Below are positions 43,230-51,142 of a stretch of DNA of 57,985 nt, piece by piece. Below the pieces are notes generated by a model that saw only the letters and a program-made list of their open reading frames with translations, was not told where the DNA came from and searched no databases. The DNA lies in contig JBJEOH010000024.1 in NCBI GenBank assembly GCA_051880615.1, positions 1 through 57,985 of the forward strand, written 5' to 3'. Source of the stretch: UBA7067 sp051880615. Lineage in GTDB: Bacteria > Bacillota > Clostridia > Oscillospirales > Acutalibacteraceae. Within the stretch, counting starts at the first letter, position 1. Each line of letters opens with the position of its first letter. The position numbers and the translations under genes were made by a program.

Positions 43230-44855
43230 TCAATACATTCCGCCCATATCAGGTGCCGGAGCTGCTGCCGGAGCAGGCTCCTTGATGTCTGTTACAAGTG
43301 ATTCTGTTGTGAGAACCATTGAAGCAACTGAAGCCGCATTCTGAAGTGCTGAACGGGTAACCTTTGTCGGGTCAACGATACCTGCTGAAATCATATCGGT
43401 GTAAACCTCGTTCTTCGCGTCGAAGCCGTAACCAACCTTGTCTGCATTCTTTACATTCTCGGCAATTACGCTGCCCTCAAGACCTGCATTTGCGGCAATC
43501 TGACGAAGCGGCTCTTCGAGTGCCTTAAGAACAATATTAACGCCTGTCCTTTCGTCACCCTCGCTCTCTGATGCAAGCTCAGAAACAGCAGGAATTGCGT
43601 TTACAAGTGCGATACCGCCGCCTGCTACGATACCCTCTTCAACTGCTGCCTTTGTAGCTGCAAGAGCGTCCTCAATGCGGAGCTTCTTCTCTTTCATTTC
43701 AATCTCGGTAGCTGCGCCAACCTTGATAACTGCTACGCCGCCTGCAAGCTTTGCAAGTCTTTCCTGAAGCTTTTCTCTGTCAAAGTCAGATGTTGTGCTC
43801 TCAATCTGTGATCTGATCTGACCGCATCTTGCCTTGATTTCGTCGCTGTTGCCTGCGCCGTCAACGATGATTGTGTTCTCCTTGTCAACCTTAACCTGTC
43901 TTGCTCTGCCGAGCTGGTCGATTGTGGTATCCTTAAGCTCAAGACCCAAGTCAGAGGAGATAACCTGACCGCCTGTGAGGATTGCGATATCCTGGAGCAT
44001 TTCCTTTCTTCTGTCGCCAAAGCCCGGAGCCTTTACTGCAACACAGGTGAATGTTCCTCTGATTTTGTTGAGTACGAGAGTTGTAAGAGCCTCGCCCTCA
44101 ACATCCTCAGCGATAAGAAGGAGCTTTTTGCCGGCCTGAACAATCTGCTCAAGAACAGGCAGAATTTCCTGAATATTTGAAATCTTCTTGTCTGTGATAA
44201 GGATATACGGGTCGTCAAGCTCTGCAACCATTTTTTCTGTATCTGTTACCATATACGGTGCGATGTAGCCTCTGTCGAACATCATACCCTCAACAACCTC
44301 TGAATATGTTTCGGCTGTCTTGGACTCTTCAACTGTGATAACACCGTCGCTGCTTACCTTTTCCATAGCCTCGGCAATGAGGTTGCCAATATATTCGTCA
44401 GCAGAAGAAATTGTTGCAACTCTTGCGATATCCTCTGTACCGCTTACCTTCTTTGAGTTAGCTGTAATAGCCTCTACAGCTTTATCAACTGCCTTCTGGA
44501 TACCTCTTTTAAGTACCATCGGGTTTGCGCCTGCTGTTACATTCTTCATACCCTCACGGATAAGAGCCTGTGCAAGAAGTGTAGCTGTTGTTGTGCCGTC
44601 GCCTGCAACATCGTTTGTCTTGATTGAAACCTCTTTTACAAGCTGAGCACCCATATTCTCAAACGGGTCGTCAAGCTCGATTTCCTTTGCGATTGTTACA
44701 CCGTCGTTTGTAATAAGCGGAGCTCCGAATTTTTTATCAAGAACTACATTTCTGCCCTTAGGACCAAGTGTGATTTTAACTGTATCTGCAAGCTGGTCAA
44801 TACCGCTCATAAGAGCCTTTCTTGCATCTTCACCGTATGCTATCTGCTTTGCCAT
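43230..44855 (-). CDS. groL: 60 kDa chaperonin GroEL
   Basis: ATP-dependent folding chamber subunit, 541 aa. It shows TLGPKGRNVVLDKKFG, the catalytic segment NDVAGDGTTTATLLAQAL, and the C-terminal AAAPAPDMGGMY (a typical GGM tail). It follows groES by 36 nt. The operon is under CIRCE control. Confidence 0.98.
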   Translation of the reverse strand: MAKQIAYGEDARKALMSGIDQLADTVKITLGPKGRNVVLDKKFGAPLITNDGVTIAKEIELDDPFENMGAQLVKEVSIKTNDVAGDGTTTATLLAQALIREGMKNVTAGANPMVLKRGIQKAVDKAVEAITANSKKVSGTEDIARVATISSADEYIGNLIAEAMEKVSSDGVITVEESKTAETYSEVVEGMMFDRGYIAPYMVTDTEKMVAELDDPYILITDKKISNIQEILPVLEQIVQAGKKLLLIAEDVEGEALTTLVLNKIRGTFTCVAVKAPGFGDRRKEMLQDIAILTGGQVISSDLGLELKDTTIDQLGRARQVKVDKENTIIVDGAGNSDEIKARCGQIRSQIESTTSDFDREKLQERLAKLAGGVAVIKVGAATEIEMKEKKLRIEDALAATKAAVEEGIVAGGGIALVNAIPAVSELASESEGDERTGVNIVLKALEEPLRQIAANAGLEGSVIAENVKNADKVGYGFDAKNEVYTDMISAGIVDPTKVTRSALQNAASVASMVLTTESLVTDIKEPAPAAAPAPDMGGMY

Positions 44856-44891
44856 GATAATTTCCTCCCGAGATTATAATATTTTATTATC

Positions 44892-45176
44892 TTATTCTAC
44901 TACTGCAAGAATGTCTGCCTGACGAACTATTGTGTATTCCTCGCCGTCAAGCTTTACCTCAGTGCCTGAGTACTTGCTTGTGATAACCTTGTCGCCAACC
45001 TTAACATACATTGTTACCTCTTTGCCGTCAACTACTCCGCCCGGACCAACTGCAACGATTGTCGCGAACTGCGGCTTCTCCTTTGCGGAGCCTGCAAGAA
45101 CTATACCGCTCTTGGTTGTTTCCTCCGCCTCTTCCATCTTTAATACTACTCTGTCTAACAATGGCTTAATAGTCAT
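44892..45176 (-). CDS. groS: 10 kDa co-chaperonin GroES
   Basis: 94-aa lid of the GroEL chamber. It shows IKPLLDRVVLKMEEAEETTK, the mobile loop TKSGIVLAGSAKEKP, and GDKVITSKYSGTEVKLDGEE. GGAGG lies 9 nt before the ATG. First gene of the groESL operon. Confidence 0.98.
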   Translation of the reverse strand: MTIKPLLDRVVLKMEEAEETTKSGIVLAGSAKEKPQFATIVAVGPGGVVDGKEVTMYVKVGDKVITSKYSGTEVKLDGEEYTIVRQADILAVVE

Positions 45177-45213
45177 ATAAATTGCCTCCTTAGCAAATTT
45201 TTGTTTTTTTATT

Positions 45214-45240
45214 TTAGCACTCTCAATCCCTGAGTGCTAA
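45214..45240 (-). promoter_or_regulatory. CIRCE element (HrcA operator)
   Basis: Perfect CIRCE: TTAGCACTC (45214-45222), 9-nt spacer, GAGTGCTAA (45232-45240). It lies between the groES promoter and the SD, so groESL should be repressed by HrcA and induced by heat. hrcA is not in the window. Confidence 0.97.
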
Positions 45241-45244
45241 AATT

Positions 45245-45272
45245 ATTATATACCATTTTTCGGAAAAATCAA
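45245..45272 (-). promoter_or_regulatory. groESL promoter
   Basis: On the minus strand, TTGATT (45272-45267), 16 nt, TATAAT (45250-45245), immediately upstream of CIRCE. Confidence 0.7.
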
Positions 45273-45331
45273 GCGTAATTTGTATTTTTAAACCTCATTT
45301 AATAAATTCTTTACAATTTGACAAAAGGAAG

Positions 45332-45546
45332 CTGCTGTAAAGACGTGCTTTACAGCAGGGTTGAGAATTGAAACGAGTTTGTAGGGAACGGGCTTGCCCG
45401 TTCCGGTTCGCTCTTATCAATTTTTTATTCGTGTCCGTAGGGTCAACCCTCAGTCGCCGTTGGCGACAGCTCCCTTAAAAGGGAGCCAAGATCTCGTTTT
45501 CACTCTCCACTCTTCACTCTACACTCTTAAAACAGCCTTTTGCTGT
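45332..45546. repeat. Cluster of intergenic palindromes
   Basis: Five hairpins in a row: CTGCTGTAAAG/CTTTACAGCAG (45332-45358); GGAACGGGC/GCCCGTTCC (45385-45404); GTCGCC/GGCGAC (45453-45467); GCTCCCTT/AAGGGAGC (45469-45486); and AACAGC/GCTGTT (45531-45546). Between them is the 13-mer CTCCACTCTTCAC (45505-45517), shared with 27491-27517. The GGGAACGGGCTTGCCCGTTCC and CAGCTCCCTTAAAAGGGAGC types resemble dispersed intergenic repeats I know from Clostridia genomes. No transposase is present. Confidence 0.65.
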
Positions 45547-45769
45547 TGTTGTGATACTTCTTCCTGCACCTTTGCAGGAAGCTTTCTTTCCTTTCCTTTA
45601 CTTTTCTTTCCTTTCCTTTCCTTTCCTTTGTTGCTTTCTGTATACATTTTTCGCATTTATGTCGACATGTTTGCCGTTTGTGCATACATAAACCGAGTTT
45701 ATGTATACATTCGGCATTTTTGTTCACAAAATATTCATATTTCAGACAGTCAGAAAAGCGGAAAAACAC
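45527..45769 (-). CDS. Doubtful ORF with Cys-His-Lys heptad repeats
   Basis: 80 codons from a GTG, with no clear SD. The middle contains CIHKLGL, CMHKRQT, CRHKCEK and CIQKATK, then a Lys/Glu/Arg-rich stretch (KERKGKERKVKERKE). It is created by a 21-bp tandem repeat and a TTTCC-type pentanucleotide run. It lies 19 nt behind the methyltransferase stop on the same strand. It may be non-coding repeat DNA that happens to stay open. No family recognised. Confidence 0.2.
   Translation of the reverse strand: MFFRFSDCLKYEYFVNKNAECIHKLGLCMHKRQTCRHKCEKCIQKATKERKGKERKVKERKESFLQRCRKKYHNNSKRLF
45583..45732. repeat. 21-bp degenerate tandem repeat and pentanucleotide run
   Basis: On the minus strand, five 21-nt units lie end to end: 45732-45712, 45711-45691, 45690-45670, 45669-45649, 45648-45628. 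Their shared core is (A/C)ATGTATACATAAA with changes. They are followed by a tract of TTTCC/TTTC units at 45583-45629. A hairpin CTTCCTGC/GCAGGAAG is at 45560-45581. Confidence 0.65.
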
Positions 45770-45788
45770 ACTCTGTCATACTGCCAAA

Positions 45789-46913
45789 TCACGCCTTAAA
45801 ATACATATATATCTGACATTTCAGCTTACCGTTATAGATTTTTCTGCGTTTATCGGCAGGCGTGCCGAAATGCTTTTCAAACTCATCATCGGGCGAAATT
45901 ATGGTGTAGCTTTTTCCCTTTCCCCTGACAAACTTCTCACCCATTATTTTGTATAACTGCCTTGCCTTTTCGTAATCAAGCAGTCTTTCACCGTAGGGCG
46001 GATTGCAGATAACTGTACAGCGTTCAAATTCGTCCTTATAGTCGTTAATATCTCTGTGCTCAAAATACAGCACAGAGCCTACTCCTGCTTTTTCTGCGTT
46101 TTCCTTTGCAAGAGCTATTGCTTCTTCGTCAATATCGTAGCCGTAGCCGACGAAATCGCAGTCAGTGATAATCTCATCAACGGCAAGCTTTCTCTCCTCC
46201 TGCCATACACTTCTGTCAATCTGACTCCACTTTTCACACACAAAGCTGCGGTGCAAGCCCGGCGCAATATTCTTCGCCTTAAGAGCCGCCTCAATCAGAA
46301 GTGTTCCCGAGCCGCACATTGGGTCAACTACCGTATGATTTGATTTGACAACCGCCAAATCTGAAATAACCGCTGCAAGGGTTTCTTTTATAGGCGCTTC
46401 CATTGAATTTGCGCGGTAGCCTCTCTTGTGAAGTCCCTCTCCGCTTGTATCAACCATAATTGAAAAAGTATCCTTGATTGCTACAAAGTGAATACGATAA
46501 AGCGCACCGCTTTCTTCACAATGTGAAATCGAGCGTGCCTTCATAATTCTGTCAGCTACCGCTTTTTTTATTATTTTCTGACAGGCAGGAACACTTGAAA
46601 GCTTTGAGCTTAAGCTGCTGCCGTTTACCGGGAACTGCCCGTTATCAAGAATGATTTTCTCCCACTGAATTGAACCGATATTCTGATAGAGCTGCTCAAA
46701 ATTAAAAGCCTTGAAGGATTTAATGAAAAGCATTATTCTTTCACAGTAGCGACAGCGCAGATTTGCCCTGACAAGCATTTGCGGCGAATAGTCAAATAAA
46801 ACTCTACCGTTTTCCGCCTCAACGCCTGTTGCACCCATACGGCGAAGCTCTCCTGCCGTTATTCCCTCAGTGCCGAAGATACACAATGCCGCAAGCTTTA
46901 TATTATCTGTCAT
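45789..46913 (-). CDS. THUMP-domain RNA methyltransferase (RlmL/YpsC family)
   Basis: 374-aa class I SAM methyltransferase with an N-terminal ferredoxin-like/THUMP part (about 1-155), then motif I VVDPMCGSGTLLIEAALKA and the N6/N2-type catalytic motif VICNPPYGERL. The family includes RlmL (23S rRNA m2G2445) and B. subtilis YpsC; target not proven. It starts with ATG behind a weak SD. Confidence 0.9.
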   Translation of the reverse strand: MTDNIKLAALCIFGTEGITAGELRRMGATGVEAENGRVLFDYSPQMLVRANLRCRYCERIMLFIKSFKAFNFEQLYQNIGSIQWEKIILDNGQFPVNGSSLSSKLSSVPACQKIIKKAVADRIMKARSISHCEESGALYRIHFVAIKDTFSIMVDTSGEGLHKRGYRANSMEAPIKETLAAVISDLAVVKSNHTVVDPMCGSGTLLIEAALKAKNIAPGLHRSFVCEKWSQIDRSVWQEERKLAVDEIITDCDFVGYGYDIDEEAIALAKENAEKAGVGSVLYFEHRDINDYKDEFERCTVICNPPYGERLLDYEKARQLYKIMGEKFVRGKGKSYTIISPDDEFEKHFGTPADKRRKIYNGKLKCQIYMYFKA

Positions 46914-46995
46914 AAATACACAACCTTATTTTTTCACTTGATTTCTATGCTAATACTATTTTAGCATTTTTTGCCTTTGATAGTCAACTTTTCAG

Positions 46996-47652
46996 CTAAT
47001 TAACCGTATCATAATATCTTGAAATCGGAAGATAATTCGGCAACTCTCCGACAATTATCGTCTGTGCCACAGGCAAGGTTGTTTCTACTATCGCATTCGG
47101 ATATTCTTCGTCAGAGGTTAAAAAAATCTCTGCGAGAACGCGTATCTCTATTGTTGACTGGGTCTGATTTATTCCCGCTGACTCAAGGCGATTTTTCACT
47201 TCTGTTTCAACGCTGCTGGAAAAATTAAGTCTGACTACAAGAGACGGACCTAAACCGTTTAAAAGCTCAAACCCCGTTAGGTCACCGAGATAATAATTGA
47301 ACTCGCGATATTGCAGCTCATCAAGCTGATTTTGCGCTTCTAAAGATACTTCTGCTTTTAGCTTATTGACATTTACCGTATTAGTAGATATGCTTGACAC
47401 CTTATTATCTGAAGTGTATTTTATTTCCGCTAAGTCGTCATATGTAAATCCAAGTTTATCTACAGTCTTATTGACCGCGCTGTTTATTGCCTCTGTTGCA
47501 AGAGTTTGCGCTTTTATTTCAGTCAAATCCATCACAGACGGCTGAATTTGAAATTCGATATATGAAAAAAACACGATTGCAAGCATTACTATTGTGACAA
47601 ATATTTTTCTTCCTCTTCCCCGTTTTCTTCGCCTCATACGCCTTATTCTCAT
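46996..47652 (-). CDS. yunB: Sporulation protein YunB
   Basis: 218 aa from ATG 47652 (GGGGTG upstream). A very basic N-terminus (RIRRMRRRKRGRGRK) precedes one membrane helix (about 17-36), and the rest would be extracytoplasmic. Sequence features ALATEAINSAVNKTV-like (here LATEAINSAVNKTVDK), VNKLKAEVSLEAQ, and GPSLVVRLNFSSSVETEVKN fit the YunB family. In B. subtilis it is a sigma-E-dependent gene needed for normal sporulation. With spoIIR it supports a sporulating host. Confidence 0.85.
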   Translation of the reverse strand: MRIRRMRRRKRGRGRKIFVTIVMLAIVFFSYIEFQIQPSVMDLTEIKAQTLATEAINSAVNKTVDKLGFTYDDLAEIKYTSDNKVSSISTNTVNVNKLKAEVSLEAQNQLDELQYREFNYYLGDLTGFELLNGLGPSLVVRLNFSSSVETEVKNRLESAGINQTQSTIEIRVLAEIFLTSDEEYPNAIVETTLPVAQTIIVGELPNYLPISRYYDTVN

Positions 47653-47700
47653 AGATAACACCCCTGTGTTATCTTACGCATTTTCAGAATAAATGTGAAA

Positions 47701-47731
47701 GCTGCGCCGCGAGAAAACTCCACGGCGCAGC
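47701..47731 (-). terminator. Hairpin after the cohesin-like gene
   Basis: GCTGCGCCG and CGGCGCAGC form a strong 9-bp stem with a 13-nt loop. On the minus strand it is followed by only a short T-rich stretch (TTTCACATTT). Confidence 0.6.
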
Positions 47732-47753
47732 CTGCAATATTTTGTTTAATATA

Positions 47754-48878
47754 TCAATCAACAGTAGTGGTTAATACAACATCATTCGTAACATCAACTA
47801 CATCATTCGAACCTATACCTGTGTAAACCTCATCGGCTTTTGCCGTTATGTCGCAAGCCTTTGATGTAGACGCCTTAACCTTGAATTTGCATACAAAGGC
47901 ATCACAAGGCATTGAGAAGTTATACCCCTGTGAAACGGAAATACCGCAAATCAAAATAGTGCCGGGTTCATTCGTATTGGCAAGACAGCCGCCGTCAGGG
48001 TATTTGAGTGACGACTTATCAAGCTCCAAGAGGTTCTCGTCATATGAAATTGTAAAGTAGAAGCCGGCTACAGCCTCGTTTATACCTTCTGCCGTTGTTG
48101 TAAATGTAACGGTATCGCCAACCTTATAGCTTTTGCCGTTTATTAATACTTCATCGCCGGAAGGATTAACAGTTGAAGTATTGCCTGAGCTTGAATTATT
48201 TGAAGAATTATTAGTTGAGCTTGTATTCGCTGAAGAAGTATTATTTGAGCTTGTGCTGCTTGATGTATTGCTGTTTGAAGATGCAGTGCTGTTATTATTT
48301 GACGCAGTACTTGATGCTGACGGGATATTATAGGAAATAACATTGCCGTTGGTATCGGTAGTTACAGTTGAAGTCTCGCCGTCAGGACCAATATAGGTAG
48401 TTACAACATTACCGTTTTCATCAACCTCTCTTGTTACAGTATTGCCGTAAGGGTCGGTAGCCTCGGTAATAATATTGCCGTTATCATCCTTTATATTCTT
48501 GATTACATCTTCATAACCGCTGGGCATAGTAAAATCTTCAACAGCGCTTGACGAACCTGAGGTTGAAGCCGTGTTGTTCTTATCAGAATTACCTGAAAAA
48601 CAGAAAACCACAATAAGTATCGCAGCTACAACTACAACCACAGCAGCGACTACGCCGATTAATACTCCAATCGGAAACGGCTTTTTGCCGTTATTATCGT
48701 CCGGCGAAGGTATCGGCGGATTATTAAACTCGCCGAAAAACTCCTGCGTGTTCTCATTATCTGTATTATCTGCCTGAGAATTTTCCTGTAAAGCGTTATT
48801 GCTGTCAACGCTGTCGCAGTACGGACAGGCAGATAAGTCATCAGAATATTCTTTATTACATTTTGGACAAAAGCTCAT
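47754..48878 (-). CDS. Zinc-ribbon, single-pass membrane protein with cohesin-like extracellular domain
   Basis: 374 aa from ATG 48878 (AGGAAAGGA upstream). Order: zinc ribbon C4-x2-C7...C18-x2-C21; acidic Asn/Asp linker; membrane helix (about 69-95); a segment of short repeats with the pattern D-x-x-GN-x-x-T (about 125-185); a Ser/Asn/Thr linker (about 188-240); and a C-terminal domain (about 243-374). That domain starts VLINGKSYKVGDTVTF and contains GFYFTISYDENLLEL, the pattern of cohesin-like beta-sandwich domains. It resembles the two domains of the dockerin protein at 56.7-58 kb. Predicted topology is cytoplasmic zinc ribbon and outside cohesin-like head. Function unproven. Confidence 0.72.
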   Translation of the reverse strand: MSFCPKCNKEYSDDLSACPYCDSVDSNNALQENSQADNTDNENTQEFFGEFNNPPIPSPDDNNGKKPFPIGVLIGVVAAVVVVVAAILIVVFCFSGNSDKNNTASTSGSSSAVEDFTMPSGYEDVIKNIKDDNGNIITEATDPYGNTVTREVDENGNVVTTYIGPDGETSTVTTDTNGNVISYNIPSASSTASNNNSTASSNSNTSSSTSSNNTSSANTSSTNNSSNNSSSGNTSTVNPSGDEVLINGKSYKVGDTVTFTTTAEGINEAVAGFYFTISYDENLLELDKSSLKYPDGGCLANTNEPGTILICGISVSQGYNFSMPCDAFVCKFKVKASTSKACDITAKADEVYTGIGSNDVVDVTNDVVLTTTVD

Positions 48879-49076
48879 TGGTATTATTCCTTTCCTAAAC
48901 ATATTTCATTTGCGATTATAACACAATTTTGCTAAACAGTAAACAATTCCTGTCGAATTTTACATATTGTTCATATCGTGTAAACTGTTTGTTACTAAAT
49001 TTTACAGAAGTAAAAAGTTCGAATTTACAGGTAAATATAAAGATAGAATAAACAGAAAATTTAATTTATCAATAGC

Positions 49077-49105
49077 TTGACTTACGCACTTAAATAGAAT
49101 AAAAT
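49077..49105 (+). promoter_or_regulatory. Promoter of the MATE exporter gene
   Basis: TTGACT (49077-49082), 17 nt, TAAAAT (49100-49105), 35 nt before the ATG. Confidence 0.6.
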
Positions 49106-49139
49106 TGCCTAAGTAAGATAAAATACGGAGAGGCACGAT

Positions 49140-50465
49140 ATGAAAAAAATGACCTTATTCAGCCTGTCATGGCCGATATTTATTGAAACAGCTTTGTTTA
49201 TGGCGCTCGGCTTTGTAGATGTATTTGTGTTGAGCCGCTACAACGACCTTGCCGCCTCGTCGGTAAACACGGCAAATCAGGCAATTTCAATCTGCACACT
49301 TATCTTTACTGTGCTGTCAGGTGCAAGTGCTGTGCTTATATCACAAAATCTCGGCGCAAATAAAAAGGAATCAGCATCGCGCATTGCTGCTCTTTCAATC
49401 ACCTTTAACCTTATTCTCGGAATAATAATTAGCGCTGTTCTGGCAATTTTCAGCCGTCCTATTCTGACATTTATCGGGGCAAAGGGCGAAGTGCTTGAGT
49501 TTGCCAATGAATATCTTATAATTGTGGGCGGTTGCCTTTTTACGCAGGGATTACTGAATGCTCTTTCTGCTATAATCAGAAATCACGGCTACACAAAGCT
49601 ATCAATGTATGTTACGGTTATTATGAATCTGACAAACACTATTCTTGATGTTATCTTTGTGCTGGGTCTTTTGGGATTCCCCCAGATGGGTGTTAAAGGC
49701 GTTGCCATTGCTACATCTGCAAGCCGAGTTGTGGGCACTGTTGTTTTACTGCTGGTATTATTTGTGAAGGTAGAAAAGCCTTCGATATTCAAACTGCTTA
49801 AGCCTTTTCCGTTTAAGGACTTATGGCTGCTTCTGAAGGTCGGTGTTCCGTCTGCTTTTGAGTCATTTAACTATAACATTTCTCAGCTTGTTGTAACCTC
49901 AATCGTTTTAAACTGCTTGAGTGAGGCTGAATTGATTACAAAAACATACATCTCGAATATTTCAATGTTGTTCTATATTTTTTCTGTTTCAATCGGACAG
50001 GCTGCCCAGATTCTTGTGGGGCATTTATGCGGAGCGCACAAATATGACGAGGCATACAAAAGCTGCCTTCGTGCGTTCAGGTCTGCACTGATAATTGCAA
50101 TGAGCCTTGAGCTTATCGGGATAATTTTCAGATACCAGCTTATTGGAATATTCACGCAGAACGAACAAGTTATACAAATGGGCGCTACGCTGATTATTTT
50201 AAGCATTTTTGTAGAAATCGGCAGAACAACTAATCTTACGGTTATTAGCAGTCTGAGAGGCGCAGGAGATGTATTCTTCCCAACCGGTGTTGCGATATTT
50301 TCAATGTGGATAGTCAGCACACTCGGCTCATATATACTGGCAGTGGTGTTCGGTCTGGGGCTTAACGGCTTGTGGATTGCTTTTGCCGCAGACGAATGTC
50401 TGAGAGGCGCTTTAATGCTGTGGCGATGGAAAAAAGGAAAATGGAGAAGCAAGTCGCTTGTATAA
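49140..50465 (+). CDS. MATE-family multidrug/metabolite exporter
   Basis: 441-aa polytopic protein with about 12 helices in two homologous MatE halves. The first has WPIFIETALFMALGFVDVFVLS and second-helix motifs such as NTANQAI; the second begins near residue 235 (LLLKVGVPSAFESFNYNISQ). It has a typical length and a NorM/DinF-like pattern. It exports cationic drugs or metabolites with Na+ or H+ gradient; substrate unknown. Stands alone with its own promoter and terminator. Confidence 0.93.
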   Translation: MKKMTLFSLSWPIFIETALFMALGFVDVFVLSRYNDLAASSVNTANQAISICTLIFTVLSGASAVLISQNLGANKKESASRIAALSITFNLILGIIISAVLAIFSRPILTFIGAKGEVLEFANEYLIIVGGCLFTQGLLNALSAIIRNHGYTKLSMYVTVIMNLTNTILDVIFVLGLLGFPQMGVKGVAIATSASRVVGTVVLLLVLFVKVEKPSIFKLLKPFPFKDLWLLLKVGVPSAFESFNYNISQLVVTSIVLNCLSEAELITKTYISNISMLFYIFSVSIGQAAQILVGHLCGAHKYDEAYKSCLRAFRSALIIAMSLELIGIIFRYQLIGIFTQNEQVIQMGATLIILSIFVEIGRTTNLTVISSLRGAGDVFFPTGVAIFSMWIVSTLGSYILAVVFGLGLNGLWIAFAADECLRGALMLWRWKKGKWRSKSLV

Positions 50466-50469
50466 AACA

Positions 50470-50530
50470 AGGGCATATTTGAAAAGCAGAAGCTTTCTGT
50501 TTCACGCTTTTCAGATATGTCCTTTAATTT
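50470..50530 (+). terminator. Terminator after the MATE gene
   Basis: Long imperfect inverted repeat GGGCATATTTGAAAAGC...GCTTTTCAGATATGTCC, followed by TTTAATTTT. Confidence 0.75.
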
Positions 50531-50653
50531 TATATTGAATAAAAAATCGAAAATTTGTTCGCAAATAAACAGTTAAGACCGTTTTTTGGGACAGGATAGC
50601 TTGTATAATAAAAGTATAGATTGAAACACAACATTTCGAGAGGAGATTTTACT

Positions 50654-51016
50654 ATGAGCTATCCTGAAAGAAAAAATTACAGAGCAATGAAAGCCGCAAA
50701 GCAATATATGAAGCGTTCATATCTTTTTGACACCTTAGTTGTTCTAGGCGGAATAAACTTTTTTGGCAGCTGCGCTTCAATCTTTATTTCACTGCCGTTC
50801 TTTATTATAAGCCTTGCACTTAGCATTATTATGATGATTTGCGGCTACAAGGCGTCAGCCTGCTGTGAAGCAAAAGCTGACAGCATTATAAAAAGCATTG
50901 GGTCTGTATCGACTTATACCAATAAACCCGAAAAAATAACTGCCCAGAATAATATTATCAGAGTTGATTTCAACAACAAGCAAGTTGTGCAAAATAAGCG
51001 CTGTTCGGGTATATAG
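50654..51016 (+). CDS. Small membrane protein of unknown function
   Basis: 120 aa from ATG 50654 with GAGGAG 8 nt upstream; a TATAAT at 50604-50609 may be its -10. Two hydrophobic segments (about 23-42 and 45-65, e.g. LPFFIISLALSIIMMICGY) are followed by a soluble tail. The N-terminus is basic (YPERKNYRAMKAAKQYMKR). No family recognised. Confidence 0.65.
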   Translation: MSYPERKNYRAMKAAKQYMKRSYLFDTLVVLGGINFFGSCASIFISLPFFIISLALSIIMMICGYKASACCEAKADSIIKSIGSVSTYTNKPEKITAQNNIIRVDFNNKQVVQNKRCSGI

Positions 51017-51054
51017 AAGCATTTTATTCTGCCTTCTCCTAAAATAAATAACTA

Positions 51055-51095
51055 AAGCAAAGCGGCTGTACTGTTTTAGTGCAGTCACTTTGCTT
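51055..51095. terminator. Bidirectional hairpin between convergent genes
   Basis: AAGCAAAG (51055-51062) pairs with CTTTGCTT (51088-51095), with an inner stem GGCTGTAC/GTGCAGTC-type pairing. Located between the small membrane protein and the MmcQ-MGMT gene. Confidence 0.7.
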
Positions 51096-51142
51096 ATACA
51101 GTATTAAATTAATAAAAATTCAAATTACAAACTGTGCAAATG

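Noticed and set aside
45361..45490. tRNA-like cloverleaf among the hairpins after groES
   Set aside because: The stems do not give acceptor, anticodon and T arms with conserved bases; no GTTCRANYC box in place.
48133..48343. Plus-strand frame rich in Leu/Glu opposite the Ser/Asn linker of the cohesin-like gene
   Set aside because: It is a by-product of the biased linker codons on the other strand and has no SD.
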